Part shown: piece by piece, positions 33,776 through 47,285 of the stretch
Layout: each line of letters begins with the position of its first letter
Position numbering within the stretch: position 1 is the first letter of the stretch
Origin: Chelydra serpentina
Lineage: Eukaryota; Chordata; Testudines; Chelydridae
Reading direction: 5' to 3'
Length of the DNA: 64,000 nt
Assembly (NCBI GenBank): GCA_037349315.1
Contig: JBAIAC010000024.1
Coordinates: 40,273,501-40,337,500 of the forward strand
Made by a program: the position numbers and the translations under genes
The notes under the pieces: model-generated
Seen by the model: the letters and a program-made list of their open reading frames with translations, nothing else
What the model was told of the DNA's origin: nothing
Database searches by the model: none

Positions 33776-36700
33776 CAGAATGCTCTATACAGTAAGTGCC
33801 ATGTAGCCTTCATTCTGGTGCTCTATCCTACTTCCAGTAGACTGAAAAATAATTTGTTTTAAAACAAAATAATCTGGCCACATTCAGAAAATATTATTTG
33901 CACGTTGCCAGCCAGACTCTGAGGGGAACACTGGCCTTTTGCTAGAAATGTTTGTTCAATTTAGCTGATTTTCTTCCAACTGGACAGATATATCAAATTA
34001 ACTTGCTGCAGATTTTCCTAGCTCTGCAGCATCTTCTGGAGTATTCCTCAACAGCTCTGTGCAGGGTCCCTACTTTTTGCAAACATGATTCAATGAAGAA
34101 AGATCTGCCTGCTAGTAGCATTCCTTTTATGTGACTCACATGTCTGTTTCTACATTGGTTGGTTTTGGTCTCCTTGTTACAAACAAGACTATGTAATAAA
34201 GCTTTATATTTTTGGTTCTTGTGTCATTTTGCTTATTTTGGTGCCTCTTGGAGAAATAAAGGATACTTAATTTCAACAGAAAATGCTGCTAGCAGTGAAG
34301 ACAGTATCTTCCATAATTAAAAAGAAGCCGTGTCCTTGTACACGTCAAACCACTGCTGTAAATTTATATTTGTTTGGGACTTGTAAACCTATATTAATTC
34401 TACTTTGTGAATTATCCTGCTCTTGTCTCCCCTTCAAGAAGGGAAAATTATTTTTGAGCTTTCTAGCAGTGTTATGGTTTATTTTCTTTGAAGCAGCCCT
34501 AGATGTCACAAATACCACCACACAGATAAATTGTTTCTTAGCTTGTAATACTAACCAATTACTTGTTTTTTTTAAATATTGTGGTTGAGATTTTAAAAGC
34601 AGGCTTGGGAATTTAAACACAGGCTGTGTCTATATCTCCTAGGCTGCTGCTTTGGAATGTATTTCTTTTAATCTTTGAATATTTGGCAATGTCTGTACAG
34701 CTCTAATATTGATAGTGAGTCTGTGTTGTGTATGGTTAGGGAAACCCAAACCATAAGTTTTAGGTTGTATAACCCACTGACGTTTGGTCGGAGTTTCATA
34801 TTCATTCACCTCTGCTCATAGGGAGTTTATTTGGCCTACTTGCTGCCTCCTAAAGATTACAGATGTAGGGAATATGGACTAGCTAGCTGCCCTCAGCAAA
34901 CTGCAGGCTGGATAGTGAATGCCCGACACACAGGCTTTAAAAACACTGGAGGGTAGGAGACAGAAGAACCCAAACTTGTAGGGTTCACACAGATTTATTT
35001 GAACCATCTTGCACTTTGAATCTTAATGGGTGTGCACAGTGTACTGAAATATAAGATTTGCTCCATTCTTTATAAAATCAATTGGTGTTCAAAAATCTAT
35101 ACTCTTCCTAGCTTTCCACACAACAGCAAGACAAAGCACAAACCAAGACAATTTATCCTTCACGCCTGAATTTGTTTTTTCCAAAAAAAAGAAAAAAGAA
35201 AAAAAAAAGAAAGCCATCTGCAACACATGGCTGTTGCTCTTGCCTACTTTCCTACTTTCAGTTATTCATAAATGAACATATAGGAGGCTGTTCTAGCTTA
35301 TAAATCTGATGTACTGTACAGCACGTTTTTGGAATTTTTCAGCAGTTTTTGGTAAAATGTTTTCATTATATGAAATTCTAAAGCAAAAAATGAGGCATTT
35401 TGCAGTCTCGCTGACTGCTACATTTCCACCAGACAAGGAAGAGACATCGCCTTCCTTGCCAACTTATTCCACAAGGTCTCTTTTGCAGATGCACATTTTC
35501 CATTGCTACAACCCCATTGTTAAAACATGCATGGAGACTCCTGTGATCTGTGCTACAGCAAACCAAAGGAATAAGCTGCTGGAGCTGGCCTTCCTCAGAG
35601 AGGGTAGCCTATTGGGTAGCAATTGTCTCAAAAGTGTCTGTGGGTGGGGTCTTGCTCAGCCAGACTAGTGCCAGTTGTAACAGATAACACAACTTAATAA
35701 GAATTATTCTCAGTCCCCATATTCAGTCCCCACTGCCTTCCTGTAGCATGTTGCCTGGCTCCTGGAAATACCAGGGTGGGGAATGGTCATATACACATGG
35801 CCGTCACACACCATGCTGTTGCCATTTAGTTACCAAATTTCCATTTCAGATAATGCCAATAATAAGGATACAAGCAATAAAAGGAAGCTTCCCCTGGTTT
35901 ACCAGCACTAACGGTCAAGTAGTTTGAATTATGCTAAGCCCACAAGATATCTGGCACAAAAACAGCTGGTCATAAAGTGATCAGCAACCATTCTGCTGTT
36001 TGGTACGGTTAAAGTTACACATGGGTAGGTGAAAAAAAAGCCCAACATTTCCTTTCCTCTTTAATGCTGCTTTCAGACAGCTTCACAAATTTATCGTAAT
36101 GGGGAAAGGAAGGAGGGTAATGGAATGCAGTCCTTTCACCCCTGCAGGAGGCCAAGGGTTCACTTCTGCCCCCAAACACTACATCAAGGATTATTAGTTT
36201 CACTCCCCTGTGTTGTAAAATATCAAGAGTGGTCATCCAGTTCACCTCCCCATGAACTGCTTCACCTTCCTTAACCTCTATTTTTTGTTCCCAGGCCATG
36301 TTCCCCCTGCAACAGTATTGATTACTCAGGTAGAAGCTCCTTGGTCAACAACTGAGTAGTAGGAGAAACTGACAAACTCATCAGGATTCCTCAGTTTGAA
36401 GGTTTGCTTTTTTCCCCCGTGTGTGTGTGTCTGGGTTTTTTACATATTTTAATGTTGTTTCTTAAATGTTACCAAATTCAAAGGACAATCATGTAATTAA
36501 AGCAAAGTTTCATTTAAAGGATAGTAAGTTAATGAAACTGATATTAGGGGATATTTTGCATCTTGGCTGAAGAAACAAAAATAAATCTTACACAGATTTG
36601 TATTGTCAAGTGCTAATCCTCAAGTGGGGGCAGGGAGGGGACCCCTCAGAATTAGGATTTAAATTCAATCTCTCCCACTTAAGTGTGCTTTATTATTCAT

Positions 36701-39350
36701 TATTTATCAAGCTCCAGAATTTTGCCTGGCACTTTGCAGAGACATTACCCAGTTCATTTTTCGAGTTATTTTATCAGCATGTTATCTAACTGTCATAATA
36801 TCTTTCATTTCCAACACTTCTAAAATGTTAATGAATATGCAATACACTGTGAGAACATTTTTATCAACTTTTAATCTAATGCATCTGACACTGAAAATCA
36901 AGTCAGACTAAAAGGAAAAGAATTCAGCTTAATAAAATTATTATATTTTTGACTCCCTTTTAAGTGATAGCTAATTTTGGGGTCTTGTAAGTCAGCTTCC
37001 CATGGCAGAAAAGTCAGTGATACTGAGTTAGGTTTTTTTTTCTCTAGTGTAACTCATTTATTTACATGATACACACCAGTCCCTGAAAAGAAGTGGTTTG
37101 CAGGTAATCCTCCCTTTAGAAATCTCAACCAAGCCACCACTGCCTGTTCCAGGGAGCAACTCTGCCCCAAGAATTGAGTTTAGATAGAGAGATTAAAGCA
37201 CAGAGCAAATTTAGCTGCTGTTTGCAACAGTTGTCCTGAATGAACTCCCCCGCCCCCACAACTCTGCAACATTGCTTCATTTTAAAACACATGAGTAGTC
37301 CTAGTGCAATCAATGCAATCAATAGGATGACTCAGGTGCTTAACTTTAAATCACATGCTTAAGTGCTTCACTGATCAGGGCCAGAGTTTTCAGTCCTCAG
37401 GACTCCTAGAGCCCCAATTTAGACCTAATTGTATCTTCATTACATTTTTCATTTGAAGGCTTAATTATGGATTCTATGAGGATGATTCACAATATGGAAG
37501 GGGAGGAGTCACATTGGCTGAGTGGTGCTGTGAGGAGCCATTACATCTTTGAAAGACATCTGGGGTGCTGGAGGAAGGAGTGCAGGGCAGAGCAGATCTC
37601 ATTCCTCCCAGCCACTGGTGGAGCAGGATCATGGCACAGCACAAGTCAAAGCCAAATAAATAAATAATGGAGACAGGCTGTACCAAATAAAAATTAGAAA
37701 ATCTACAGCTCAGATGTGAATGTATATTATGAAATAAATACCACACACACTAATTATCTGAAATAGCTAAAATGTTATTTATACTTGATATTTAATGGAG
37801 AGTTATGATATTCTCATGATACAAGAATCTAACCAAAAATTAAACTTGCCATCTTTGTGATGGCATTTAGCATAGCCATGGCCTATCAGTATTTGGCATG
37901 AGTACATTCTAAACTTTTCAGCTCTGGTAGCATCCTATTTTACTCCATCATCATTTCTATAAATACAGTAGCTCTCAATTTAGATGCACAACTGTTATAA
38001 TTAACATATACCAGATACATTTTTAATTACAGTTTATTAAAAAGAAAAGTATAGATCGGGCAAAATGGATTACTAATGCCCTAAATCACGTCTATGTTTC
38101 TAGGAATGTAACAAACCACAAGAGCTTCCTTCTCACAGTGTGTAGAATCAAGAAATCCACTTGAAACTGTTGCATTTTTGCATTTGCTCTCCCTGTGCAT
38201 ACGAACCCTGAGATTATTAATATTTGTAATAGTATTGCAATAATGTCCAGGGGCCCCATTCGGGGATGAGGGCTATATCGCATGTTATAAACACAGAACA
38301 AAAACATGTGAATTATTTATATAATATAAAATATACTACTGTTAAAAAAAACAGAAATCTTTATTTTACGACATTTATATCAATTGCTGTTGATGATGTT
38401 TCACTGCTTCAGATAATGTAATTAACCATTGTTTTAAAACACTGGCCTTAAATGGCTTAGAGCCCAAGAAAGCAAACTTAACTTCTTCGCAGCTACAGCA
38501 CATCAAAAATTGCCTTTCAAGCATTCATGCTTAGAGGGCGAAATGAGATATCCTTTTTGCTTCCTATTGGCTGGAGATCTTAGTGCTTGATAAAGAAAAA
38601 CAGGTGTAGTAACCCCAACCCCTAACTAAAACAGTCACCAAACTACTTAAGAGAAAAGAGCAAAGCAGGGTAATGCATTTGAAAAAGAGTAATCTAAAAA
38701 GTAATATGGTTTTAAAATGTTTTCTAAGTTAATACACTTTTGTATGAAACTAAACTGTTGTGATGTCATTTAGAGTGCAAAGACTTCGAATCCTACTTCT
38801 GTAAGGGGGAAAAAAAAAACTATTATTCCAGGCAATACAGTTCAGTAAGGGCTCTCTGAAGTCAGTGAGAGCTGAAAGTGTGCAGCACCTTGCAGGATTA
38901 AGCCTTAAAGTGCCTGGTAATTCAGGGTAATGAGCATTCCCAGCTCCCATTGAGAGTTGTCATGTTCAGATCTATCCAGGAAGTGCTCAGCACCTTGCAG
39001 GATTGCACCCTTTAGGGAAGGGCCATTATGCTGGACAAAGATGTATAGCATTTTTTATTTTAAGCACAGATTATGGGCCAACCTATGTGATGCCATGGGG
39101 CCATAAAGGGAGATAGGTTCCTCTCTCATTCACATACACATTGTCCTGGTGTGATCTCTGCTACAGACGTGGAAGCATAGACAGGGACTCCACCCCTGAT
39201 ACTATCATCCTGCACAGGTGAGCATGGAATAGAAGAAGTGTGGGCTGGGTCTTATCTCCACCTCCACCCCCAAATATACCAGCCAAGGCAGCTGAGCCAT
39301 CTGAAAGAGTGGCAGTAATTTATTTTTGGTATGGGCCAGCCACCTTAGAG
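33776..39350. other. Unassigned stretch with scattered repeat scraps
   Basis: No supportable gene. An open frame of 119 codons at 35309-35668 (+) has no recognised motif. Scraps of palindromic amniote repeats appear at 37335-37390 (GGTGCTTAACTTTAAATCAC, then TGCTTAAGTGCTTCACTGAT) and 38845-38910 (CTGAAGTCAGTGAGAGCTGA, then CAGCACCTTGCAGGATTAAG). Confidence 0.4.
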
Positions 39351-40281
39351 TCATAGACTTTAAGGTCAGAAGAGACCATTATGATCATCTAGTCTGACCT
39401 CCTGCACAATGCAGGCCAAAGAATCTCACCCACCCACTCCGTAATAAACCCCTAACCTATGTCTGAGCTACTAAAGTCCTCAAATTATGGTTTAAAGACT
39501 TCAAGATGCAGAGAATCCTCCAGCAAGTGACCTGTGCCCCATGCTGCAGAGGAAGGTGAAAAACCCCCAGGGCCTCTGCCAATCTGCCATGGAGGAAAAT
39601 TCCTTTCTGACCCCAAATATGTCGATCAGCTAAACGTTGAGCATGTGGGCAAGACTCACCAGCCAGACACCCAGGAAAGAATTCTCTGTAGTAACTCAGA
39701 TCCCGCGCCATCTAACATCCCATCACAGGCCATTGGGCATATTTACCACTGATCGCCTAATTTTGGCAATTAATTGATCTTTGACTATCTCATCATACCA
39801 TCCCCTCCATAAACTTATCAAGCTTAGTCTTGAAGCCAGATATTGGAAAGCTGTTCCAGAACTTCACTCCCTGATGGTTAGAAACCTTAATCTAATTTCA
39901 AGTCTAAACTTCCTGATGGCCAGTTTATATTCATTTGTTCTTGTGTCCACATTGGTACTGAGCTTAAATAATTCCTCTTCCTCCCTGGTATTTATCCCTC
40001 CGATATATTTATAGAGAACAATCATATCTCCCTTCAGCCTTCTTTTGGTTAGGCTAAACAAGCCAGCTCTTTGAGTCTCCTTTCATAAGGCAACTTTTCC
40101 ATTCCTCGGATCATCCTAGTAGCCCTTCTCTGTACCTGTTCCAGTTTGAATTCATCCTTCTTGAACATGGGAGACCAGAACTGCACACAGTATTCCAGAT
40201 GAGGTCTCCCCAGTGCCTTGTATAATGTTACTAACACCTCCTTATCTCTACTGGAAATACCTCGCCTGATGCATCCCAAGA
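39351..40281 (-). mobile_element. CR1 LINE 3' end, second subfamily
   Basis: Same family and strand as 9562-11395; the two align over almost their whole 3' part. Truncated at about 40281. Differences from the sister copy include a deletion of about 24 bp at 39840 (near GATATTGGAAAGCTG) and an inverted 32-bp segment at 39755-39786. RT-side coding traces: 40285-40049 contains [30 protein letters not shown] and the [11 protein letters not shown] block, then a frameshift to 40061-39864 ([19 protein letters not shown]). Confidence 0.9.
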
Positions 40282-40289
40282 GCATGGAA

Positions 40290-43200
40290 GGAGCTGTGCT
40301 TCTCTAACTGTTATCCCCTCAGTTAGGGCTAATAATGAAAGGGATTATCTAGGCTTTCATTTGTAAGGAATGAGGGGGGAAATGTAACCCCATGTTTCTC
40401 TACTGAACAGAATGCATGAAATAAAGTATTTCTACTGTGATTTTCCTTATCAATATAAAATATAAAAGTGCATACAACAAAAAGGCTGTCTATGAAAAAT
40501 TAAATTGCTAGACATTTACCTTAAAATAACTACCATGTTAAAAAGAAAGACTCAATGACAAATGTGTCAAAAAGAAAAGCAATTTACCAATTTTCCTAAG
40601 TGTTCGTGATTGCTACAAACGGGAGGGATATATTTTGACAAGAGAAAACTATATGCACTGTCTTGAGTGAAATTCTTCTATCAGCTTTGATACCATTAAC
40701 TCATTTCACTTCCTAACAGGCATAACCCTCTGTGATTTACATTAAAGAAATAATCTAAGAGAACCTGTATTCAGTTAACATTCAATATACATAAATAAAA
40801 TCAGATCCTACAGTCTAGAATATCAGATGATTTCAATAGGAGTTTTGTCTGAGTAAAGACTGCAGGATTGGACCCTAAAACATGGTGAGGACTTCATAGT
40901 TAAACACTGCAGCTAACAATCAAACATATTTCATCAGATGCGTTTTTTACATTATGGTCATTGGCAATAATAAAAAATTACATGCATTTTGTTATCCAAC
41001 TTTTATTTTGTTTACCAGGATTAAAAAAAAACACCACCGCCACTACCAGCAACAGCAGTAGTCAGAGTAGTTTCACCCATTTTGACCTGCTAGAGTGAAA
41101 CCACTGAGCATGAATTTAGCTGTTGGAAAGTGGTAAAAGTACCTTTTAAAAAAAATCTTCAGTTTTTCCAGGGGCAGAGCAAGGCACAGGCAAAACACTG
41201 AGGGTCATGCATGACAAGCAACTGCAAACAACTGTGAAAAGGAATCTCTGGCATCTGAGATGATGGAATTAGATAAAGACGAAAGGATGCAGGGGGTCCA
41301 GAGAGAGCCTCTTTCAGTAAGACAGTCCCATTCATTCACAACTGAAGTAAATGTTCTTGTGAGAATGTGAAGCAAATCAATATTTTTTATGTTCAATATT
41401 CCTCTCAGGGTCAAAGAAAGGCCTGTGTGTTTCTTGGGCATTAGTCACAGATGTTACTTAAATTATCTTTGTTATTCAAACAATGCTACAATGAGGAATT
41501 TTATGAGAAGGAAGTTTTTAAAATTTACACCTAAAAATGTGTATACTCATCTCTCAATTGAATGTTTAAAGGGGAGTTTGGGATGGGAGGACAAGGGGAA
41601 GAGGTTGTTTCTTTTAGATGGAGAGTTGACAGTTGCAATTTAAGTTTTTATGACTTGGAAATTATTTACAACTTCCGTGAGCTGATTCGAAAGGAAAGAT
41701 TTTTAAAGTGGAAAATAAGATGGACGACATCTCGATATGCAGAGGCAACCCCATCTATTTTAGTGCTTCAAAATGTATTGGTTAAAATGGTGTAGCTAAT
41801 GTGGTTTTAAAAATGGTCTGTTTTCCTAGTCTAGACATACTCAGAATGTTTGATCAAACAATGAAATATACTGAGCCATAATACACTTTCATCTATAACT
41901 GTGTAACTCCAATGAATCTGACAGGGTAAGTGAAGGGCAAGTTTCTCCTAGAATTTTAAACTGTTACAATAACTACATTTGTTTAATATCTACCCTCCCA
42001 GACTCATTCACTGTATTTTAATCTGGGCCGAGGCAACATTTTCTAAAACCTATTCAAAATTATTAGCATAAAAATGTCACTCAGGATGAGAACTGTAAAT
42101 ACACAAATCAACAAATAAGTGTACAAAACAAGTCACAAAGCATGAACAGACAACTCAGCATACTGCCAGAGAAAATCGCTACATACCATACATACATCTT
42201 CAGTATCTCAAGGATTCATATGACATAAAGGGATTGTAGCCAAGTGAAGAACAAATGCATAATTCATGAGAAAATGCTTTCTAACACACAGTGGTGCTTT
42301 TGATTGTCTAAAAATAGAACAATTAAAGGCAATATGCAAGAAAGTGGTTTCTAAAACTACATGCATTTTTTTTTTAATTGTGTTAAATTGTAAATACTAT
42401 AATTCACAGGTTATCAATAAGTTTTCATACTATTATATAAAGCAGTCATGCACTCATTTTTCTCCTGTTGATTTATGTATCTGTCTGGAAGGCATAGCCC
42501 GCTTCTTTGCCTTTACTTTTGCTCTATGTAAATGAGTCAGGAAAGAGTACATTTACTAATTGGTTTAGAACATGCCTTTCAGTTAATGTATTTTCTAGTA
42601 CACAGCATTTGACATGAGATCACTAAATGTGGGCAAAGGCATTTACTTCGATTCCAACCTCTCACTCAATGGCACGTCATGTACCGTAAGTAGCAGTTTG
42701 GGAAGTATTTATGTTGCAGTAAGTTACCAACAACCTAATCAACCATTCTCTTCTCCTCCTCCCCCCCCCCCGACTTAATTTCTATTCAGTATATACATAT
42801 ATCATATAGGTGAAGTACAATGTTATTGAAGCGAGAAAATCTTGTTTCCTTTTAGATTTCTGTAAAAACATACCACATTTTATGTTGACACTAATGCATA
42901 GTAATGTTACATTCCTTATATATGTGAGAATACCTAATATTTAGCACAGAATGTGTGTCATAAAATAGTTCATAGAATACCCTTGGATATCATGATGATG
43001 ATGATCAGTATTAATGCACTGTGAAATGCCTGATGTTTTGATTTTTATGAAGAAATTGGACTAGTAGTGACCGTGCTAATGTTGGAGAATATAAATAAGT
43101 GCAGAAAATGGGCTAGTATACTAAAAAAACTATAGTATTTTAAACAATTATGATTATTCCAATAGAAATACAATTCTCTTTACTATATTTGTTTTTTGTT

Positions 43201-43726
43201 ACAAGAATATAAATTTCAGCTACATGAATCAGTTTAGAAAAGAGGTCATAATTGATATTCGAGATTAACATTACCCAGACACTTATACATAATACCGCAA
43301 ACTGCCATTTATATGCTAACATGCAAACTCCAGTGCTATAGCACTATGGACACACAGCAGCTTAACCCCAGAACTGTCAGTCGGTATTATTTTCAGTAAT
43401 GCAATTATTTCACTGACCTACTTTTCCAATGACCACTATCCTACTCTAGGCAAGAATCAAAGCAGAGAGAATTACAATTTATTATTATAGTTGTAGATTC
43501 CCTTCTCCCTCCCCCAAGTTTTAGAATCTGCTATGTTTTAATCAACAATATACTGAAGGGAAAAGTAGTCAGATATGAGTTTCATTTTTAAAGTGGTATT
43601 TCCAGTGAACACTGGTAACTATAAAAGAGAAGCCAACAAAAACTTTGTTTCCTGTAAGAAATATGCATTTATGGATCGTTTGTCCCCACCAGCTTCTTCC
43701 TGTCATTATGTACAGTCCATGTAAGA
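40290..43726. other. Unassigned AT-rich stretch
   Basis: Nothing recognisable apart from short homopolymers (a C run near 42760). Confidence 0.4.
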
Positions 43727-43797
43727 GCCAGATACTCAGACAGACTTGGTTTCACTGAAGTTATGGTAATTTTCACCAACCGAGCATCTGGCCCATA
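43727..43797. repeat. Short palindromic repeat fragment
   Basis: GAGCCAGATACTCAG at 43726-43740 and CGAGCATCTGGCCC at 43781-43794 are diverged inverted arms around a centre TTCACTGAAGTTATGGTAA. Resembles palindromic MITE families common in turtles and birds. Confidence 0.4.
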
Positions 43798-44894
43798 GGT
43801 TAATAATATGCTTTCACATAGGAAACAATACTGTGTTACCTAATCCAATGTATTGCGTTCATTTTAAATTGGACTTTTCCTTTCAAGAGAAATATTATAA
43901 AAATTAAAATTAGTCTAATCTTGATTTAATCTTCTAAGGATTCAAAAATGTATCAAGTAATTATTAATGTAGGGCTATATTGAGACTTGGTTCCTTCCTT
44001 GCTTCGGGAGGAAATAAATCTGCTATTTCTCCATATGAGTAGTAGATTACTTCTCCGTGCTGGCTCAGCTCCACTGGCCAGTACAGTACTGGAAGTAAAA
44101 ACTCTGTCCGCTTTCATGGTAGGGGAGAAATGGAGGTCTTGTGGTGCTTGCTTTCCTCCACCCATATTTACAGTAGCAATGCATAAAATCTACCTAGTGG
44201 AATAGGGGATCATCATACATCCCCCTCTGGCCCCTTTGTGGGTGCAGAGGTCAAGTACTAATCTTGCCCATATTTAACTCTTATGTGGACTAGCATCACT
44301 AGCAAGATTATGTCACTATTGTTTATCCTTACATTTCAGAGTGAAGAATTCTTCGCAATTTCCAAAGACTGATTAGCAAGAGTCTGCCATTGCTGGTCCA
44401 GACCATTTCTCCGCCAAAGTTGACACTACTTTTGAACCTGCCAGACACTATTGCCCGGATGTAATTTCCCCCAGAATGTCTTTGTTGTGGCCTCAACAAC
44501 TATGAGGTGATGTCTCTGATCTGTGGATCACCTGCTTGAGTGCTTTTGTGCTATCAAGGACAGTCAGAGACACATTTTAGATAAAAAAGATTTATTAAAT
44601 AGTCATGAAATAACAGTGAAGGCAGTTAGACACTGACACCGTAGATTAAAAAATGGCCAGTCCTGCAAGATGCTGAGTGCATTCCATGAAGTGATGAATA
44701 TCCTCATGTCCTATTGCAATCAAGCTGCTCATTACCTTTCAGACTTGGGCTCTCAGTCCCTAATGATTTGGGGTAAATTTTAAAAAAATAAAAACAAACC
44801 AAAAAAACCCCTAAATGGCTAAGGAATTCCTAAATTCCTTTTATAAATGAGATTTAAGCTACTAGATTAGGCACGTTTGAAAACTGTATCCTTA

Positions 44895-45175
44895 AGGCAA
44901 GTCTACACTACAGTCCTGCATCAGCGCAGCTGCACTGCACCTGCACTGTAGCGCATCTGGTGAAGACATGCTATGCCAATGGGAGAGTTCTCATCTGTTG
45001 GCATATTTACTCCCCCTGTGCAAGAAGCATAAACTATGTTGGTGGGAGAGCATCTCCCGCTGACATAGTGCCGGTGTGGACAGCGCAAAACTTGCATCAC
45101 TCAGCTGGGGGGGGATTTTGCATCCCACCGAGCATGGCAAATTAGATCGACTTAACCAGTAGTGTAGACCTGCCC
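44895..45175. mobile_element. PIF/Harbinger-type MITE, 281 bp
   Basis: Left end AGGCAAGTCTACACTAC; right end as reverse complement GGGCAGGTCTACACTAC; TTA on both flanks (44892-44894; 45176-45178). Shares the GGTCTACACTA terminus with the MITE at 22435 and inner words (TGCAGCTGCACTG, CCGGTGTGGACAGC) with 58098-58355. Confidence 0.88.
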
Positions 45176-45286
45176 TTAGTCTTTTTATAGCATGATGCAA
45201 GGCATGTCTTTTTGTTCAGACTTTCTACTAATTTGAGGTGTTGGAATCCCTCAGCAATTAGGTTCCTGGCTGCTATTCCTCTGATT

Positions 45287-45425
45287 CACAGATTTTAAGG
45301 CCAGAAGGGACCATTATGCCATTTAATCTGGTCTCTGGCATAACACACATCATAGAATTTCACTAGAAAATCCTATGTGAAGCCATAATTTCTGGTTAAA
45401 AAGTGTACATGGCTAACACTGGGAA
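45287..45425 (-). mobile_element. CR1 3'-end fragment, third variant
   Basis: TTCACAGATTTTAAGGCCAG, then GAAGGGACCATTATGCCATT and TAACACACATCATAGAATTTC, is a further CR1 tail type on the minus strand. Only the last 140 bp or so are present. Confidence 0.7.
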
Positions 45426-45441
45426 CTTTCATAGATTGTTT

Positions 45442-45616
45442 CATAGAATATCAGGGTTGGAAGGGACCTTAGGAGGTCATGTAGTCCAACCCCCTGCTCA
45501 AAGCAGGACCAATCCCCAATTTTTGCCCCAGATCCCTAAATGGCCCCCTTAAGGATTGAACTCACAACCCTGGGTTTAGCAAGCCAATGCTCAAACCACT
45601 GAGCTATCCCTCCCCC
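45442..45616 (-). mobile_element. tRNA-derived SINE with CR1-like tail (turtle Cry-type)
   Basis: On the minus strand the element opens GGGATAGCTCAGTGGTTTGA, with a Pol III A box TAGCTCAGTGG (45596-45606) and a B box GAGTTCAATCC (45553-45563) 32 nt apart, as in a tRNA. A short middle part (GGCAAAAATTGGGGATTGG) follows, then TGCTTTGAGCAGGGGGTTGG and the CR1 3' end through to TATTCTATGA at 45442. The tail matches the 3' UTR of the young CR1s in this window, which explains its mobilisation by CR1 machinery. Cry SINE naming is from memory. Confidence 0.88.
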
Positions 45617-45619
45617 CAA

Positions 45620-46636
45620 ACTGAACCAAGGATCTCCAGAACTAAAAGCATCAGCCTATTCAACTAAAGCTAAAGAGCCAGATTCTGATGATGGCCTTCT
45701 TTAAGAAAGTTGGTTTGATCTTTATGAGGGAATGCATTGTATATCCTCCGTTTCTGAAAACGTTGTATTGTAGCAGTTCTAATCATGTGAAGAGCACCCA
45801 GCTATTATAGGGAAGGGCACTTTATAGGTACCTGCTCATAAAGGTCATGATGACACCAAGGCCAAAAGTTTCAAACTTGAGTGCTAATCCGGTAAATCTT
45901 AGGTACCAAAGATTAAGACCCTGTACCCAGGTCTAAGCACAGTCAACAAATTACTATTGTAACATGAGGCCTAAATGGATGGCCAACATCAGATTGGACA
46001 CCATAGTTCCATTTATGGATCCCCAGCCTTTTTCTGAGCCCTCTTTTAGGACTGTCCTTGCCAACAGGGAGACTTTGGTTTCTCATGTTGGAGAGCTAAT
46101 ATTATACAGGATGTAAGCAATCCCCCAGGTTTGCCCCCCAACCATTTTTGAATCATTCTTACTCTAATAACCCCCTGATCTCCAGTCCATGTAAAATGTT
46201 CATGAGATGAGAGCAACACCTCTCCCATCTTTGTTCTAGTCTCACTGTCAGGGATTATCAACACAATGAATAAATATCTGAGCAGGAGATAACATGCAAA
46301 ACTCAAAAGGCTTATGCAGCCATCTGGTGAGCATGTAGAGCTCTTGAGAGAAAAGGGTATAATGAAGGGAACACTGCCCGAGCTTGTCAATTACAATAAG
46401 ATTTCAGTATGTAACAGAGTATCTAAGTGGAAAATTCTGGGTACCAGAAATAAAATGTGATGCTATACATTGGTATTACAAAGTACATTGATGGGGAGAG
46501 GGAGAGACTTCCGGGAGGAGAATGGTTGGCTCGTGTCTCCTAAAGTAAACTCCTGCTAACAAATAAGTTGTATCCATTAAGAATTGCCTCTTCAGCCCAA
46601 GAACTGCACCAGTTAACAGTCAATATATCCAGTTAG
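45620..46636. other. Unassigned stretch
   Basis: No gene or repeat recognised. Confidence 0.4.
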
Positions 46637-46641
46637 GAGTG

Positions 46642-47280
46642 TGTAATGGGGCGGGACTCACCCACGCGGCGCCTCCTGCTGGTTGTCAGGGAATTAGCTC
46701 TTTTTCCAGCCCAGAGTGCCCTCTGCAGGTCACTGTCCTGCTCACCATTGGCCCCCATGCCCTTTTGACTGGGGTGCTGACCCCTGGGAGTACCCCCTCA
46801 GTCGCTGGGTCTCCCCTCCCAGGGGAACCTGTCCACCCTCTATCCTCACCTTGCCTCAGCCTATGAGCTACTGCAAGTCATCATCAAGCCCCCATTCCCT
46901 GGGGCAGACTGCAGTCTGTATTATCCAGTCATCATAAGGAAGGGAAGTTTGGACCTGCTGCCATTCCCTGCAACCCAGTACCTCTATGGGCCTTGGCCAA
47001 GGCCTTGCAGCCTAGAGAGTTGCTGGCCTGGAGCTCCCCAGGCCTTCCCCACCCCTGCTTCACTCTGGTACCCTTAGGCAGCTAGGCCCATCTCCCTCCT
47101 CAGCTAGAGGGAGACTGCCTCCAGCTCCTGTTTTCACTGGCCTTTGTAGGGCCAGCTACGGTCCGATTGGGGCATGGCCCAGCTGCGGCTACTTCCCCAA
47201 TCAGCCGTCCCCAGCCACAGCCCCCTCCCAGGGCTATTTTCAACCCCTTCCGGCCTGAGCAGGATACTTACCCCGCTACA
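46642..47280. mobile_element. Solo LTR, 639 bp, perfect 5-bp target duplication
   Basis: Starts TGTAATGGGGCGGG and ends TTACCCCGCTACA; GAGTG flanks both sides (46637-46641; 47281-47285). GC-rich relative to its surroundings. It is related in layout (CTCACCCACG..., GGAATTAGCTCTTTT) to the LTR at 16224, but its end differs. No internal genes. Confidence 0.88.
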
Positions 47281-47285
47281 GAGTG

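Noticed and set aside
35309..35668. 119-codon ORF on the plus strand
   Set aside because: No motif, no splice or homology clue; composition compatible with chance in AT-rich DNA.
45553..45606. tRNA gene on the minus strand
   Set aside because: A and B boxes are present, but the sequence continues into a SINE body and CR1 tail and the cloverleaf is imperfect; a SINE head, not a tRNA gene.
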